Part shown: positions 63,126 to 64,000 of the stretch, one piece after another
Layout: every line of letters begins with the position of its first letter
How positions within the stretch are numbered: position 1 is the stretch's first letter
Assembly: GCA_963779515.1 (NCBI GenBank)
Contig: CAVZYN010000001.1
Span: forward strand, 1 to 64,000
Direction: 5' to 3'
Origin: CAVZYN01 sp963779515
GTDB lineage: Bacteria > Pseudomonadota > Alphaproteobacteria > Rhizobiales > Hyphomicrobiaceae
Length of the DNA: 64,000 nt
Notes under the pieces: model-generated
What the model was told of the DNA's origin: nothing
The model's database searches: none
The model's input: only the letters and a program-made list of their open reading frames with translations
Position numbers and translations under genes: made by a program

Positions 63126-63898
63126 ATGGTGACGCCGCTATCGACCGACATGATCTGGCCAGTCGTGACCGCCAATTCGTCCGAGGCGAGATAGACAGCC
63201 ATGTCCGCGATATGGACCGGCAAGGCCATGCCGAGCAGATGGCTCGCCGCCAGTTTCTCGAGCGCGGTGTTCCCGGCCAGCAGCTTCTTGGCGCGGTCGG
63301 TTTGTGTGATCGACGGCGCGATCGCGTTCACGCGGATCTTGTGGGGTGCGTATTCGAGCGCCATGGAGCGCGTCAGCGCGGCAACACCGCCTTTCGCCGC
63401 CGTGTAGCAATCGCGGCCAGCAACGCCCATCAGCGCCAAGCTCGACGTCATGTTGATCACTGAACCGCCGCCCGCTTTGATGATTTCTGGGATTGCGACC
63501 TTGGCGCAGAGGAAGGTTCCGAACAGGTCGAGCTTGATGACACGCCAGAATTCTTCCTCCGGCGCGTCTGTCACGGGACCGTCTGCGGGTGTCGAGCCGC
63601 CGGCGTTGTTGTGCAGGATGTGGAGCGCGCCGAAGCGTTTGACGGTCTCGCCGACCGCCGCCGTCACATGCGCCTTGTCAGTGATGTCGCAGAACACGAA
63701 GTGCGCGTCACCGCCCGCGTTCCCAGCTTTGCCGCGCGCCGCTGCAGCCGCTGCCTCGCCGAGATCGCGATTGATGTCGGTCAGCACGACCTTGGCGCCC
63801 TCCTCGACAAAGCGCTCAACGGTTGCGCGACCAATGCCGCCGCCGCCGCCCGTGACGAACGCGACTTTTCCGGCGAGGCGGGGTCCTGGCATGCGCAA
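63119..63898 (-). CDS. Classical short-chain dehydrogenase/reductase
   Basis: 259 residues. Seen: cofactor motif TGGGGGIGRA (about 16-25), NNAG (about 97), MTSSLAL (catalytic Ser about 149), catalytic YTAAK (about 164-168) and VNAIAPSI. NAD or NADP binding is favoured as NAD by the Asp in VLTDIN. Substrate unknown; close to 3-hydroxyacyl or sugar dehydrogenases of the family. The right flank up to 64000 shows no further gene. Confidence 0.9.
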   Translation of the reverse strand: MRMPGPRLAGKVAFVTGGGGGIGRATVERFVEEGAKVVLTDINRDLGEAAAAAARGKAGNAGGDAHFVFCDITDKAHVTAAVGETVKRFGALHILHNNAGGSTPADGPVTDAPEEEFWRVIKLDLFGTFLCAKVAIPEIIKAGGGSVINMTSSLALMGVAGRDCYTAAKGGVAALTRSMALEYAPHKIRVNAIAPSITQTDRAKKLLAGNTALEKLAASHLLGMALPVHIADMAVYLASDELAVTTGQIMSVDSGVTIY

Positions 63899-64000
63899 TT
63901 CCCGTGTTGGACTGTTGTGAGAATGTCATTATCAAGGGCGGGGTGATGGTCGGCAACACGTGGATTTCACATGGCACTCAGAATTGTTTTCATGGCTGGT

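Noticed and set aside
1..64000. CRISPR arrays, tRNA or rRNA genes, prophage or insertion sequences
   Set aside because: No regularly spaced repeats, T-loop signatures, transposase or integrase motifs were seen on either strand.

Overview
This is a GC-rich, chromosome-like stretch from an alphaproteobacterium, most likely a member of the Rhizobiales (Hyphomicrobiales). The evidence is an Aap-type general amino acid transporter, alphaproteobacterial families (DUF1194, DUF3126, zf-CHCC, PAS_5, transglutaminase-like C93 peptidase), split FAD-type TrmFO, and two copies of a palindromic intergenic repeat of the kind common in Rhizobiales. I saw no phage, insertion sequence, CRISPR array, tRNA or rRNA. 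Layout. 0-6.5 kb: a catabolic cluster with a CYP199-like P450, two COG3618 amidohydrolases, a dihydrodipicolinate synthase-family lyase, an EamA exporter and a PdxA-like dehydrogenase. 6.6-9 kb: trehalose synthesis (otsB, otsA). 9-13.9 kb: N-acyl-D-amino acid deacylase, ABC-F ATPase, WecA/MraY-like transferase. 14-18.7 kb: a large hybrid histidine kinase and a response regulator with a degenerate kinase domain. 19-34 kb: the main metabolic block. It holds a Mo/FeS/membrane-anchor oxidoreductase resembling the sulfite dehydrogenase SoeABC (with an SDR and a hydratase in the same operon), a MaoC protein, sulfoacetaldehyde acetyltransferase Xsc, a TRAP transporter, a GMC dehydrogenase and a divergent IclR regulator. 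Read together this fits uptake of a C2 sulfonate such as isethionate, oxidation to sulfoacetaldehyde, cleavage by Xsc to acetyl phosphate and sulfite, and oxidation of sulfite to sulfate. No phosphate acetyltransferase is present in the window. 34-42.5 kb: mixed small metabolic genes, a non-coding segment at 37.3-37.9 kb with a three-way-junction-like RNA fold, DUF1194, VOC, LysE, nucleotidase and aminotransferase genes. 42.8-47.2 kb: aapP-J-Q-M amino acid ABC transporter. 47.4-52.7 kb: trmFO, an intradiol dioxygenase, superoxide dismutase and a two-domain glycosyltransferase. 53.0-53.8 kb: three tandem genes for tiny secreted proteins built of a 14-residue EF-hand-like repeat, the most unusual gene family here. 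54-64 kb: TetR regulator, lipoprotein, gamma-glutamyltransferase, cysE, a doubled DUF3126 protein, gamma carbonic anhydrase, C93 peptidase, double-PilZ protein, PAS_5 protein, rhomboid protease and an SDR. Sequence quality note: eleven genes between 0.5 and 39.6 kb carry thirteen single-base frameshifts (twelve are +1, one is -1), several at short G runs, while none of the genes from 40 to 64 kb does. I read most of them as consensus errors rather than gene decay, and annotate those genes as whole loci.
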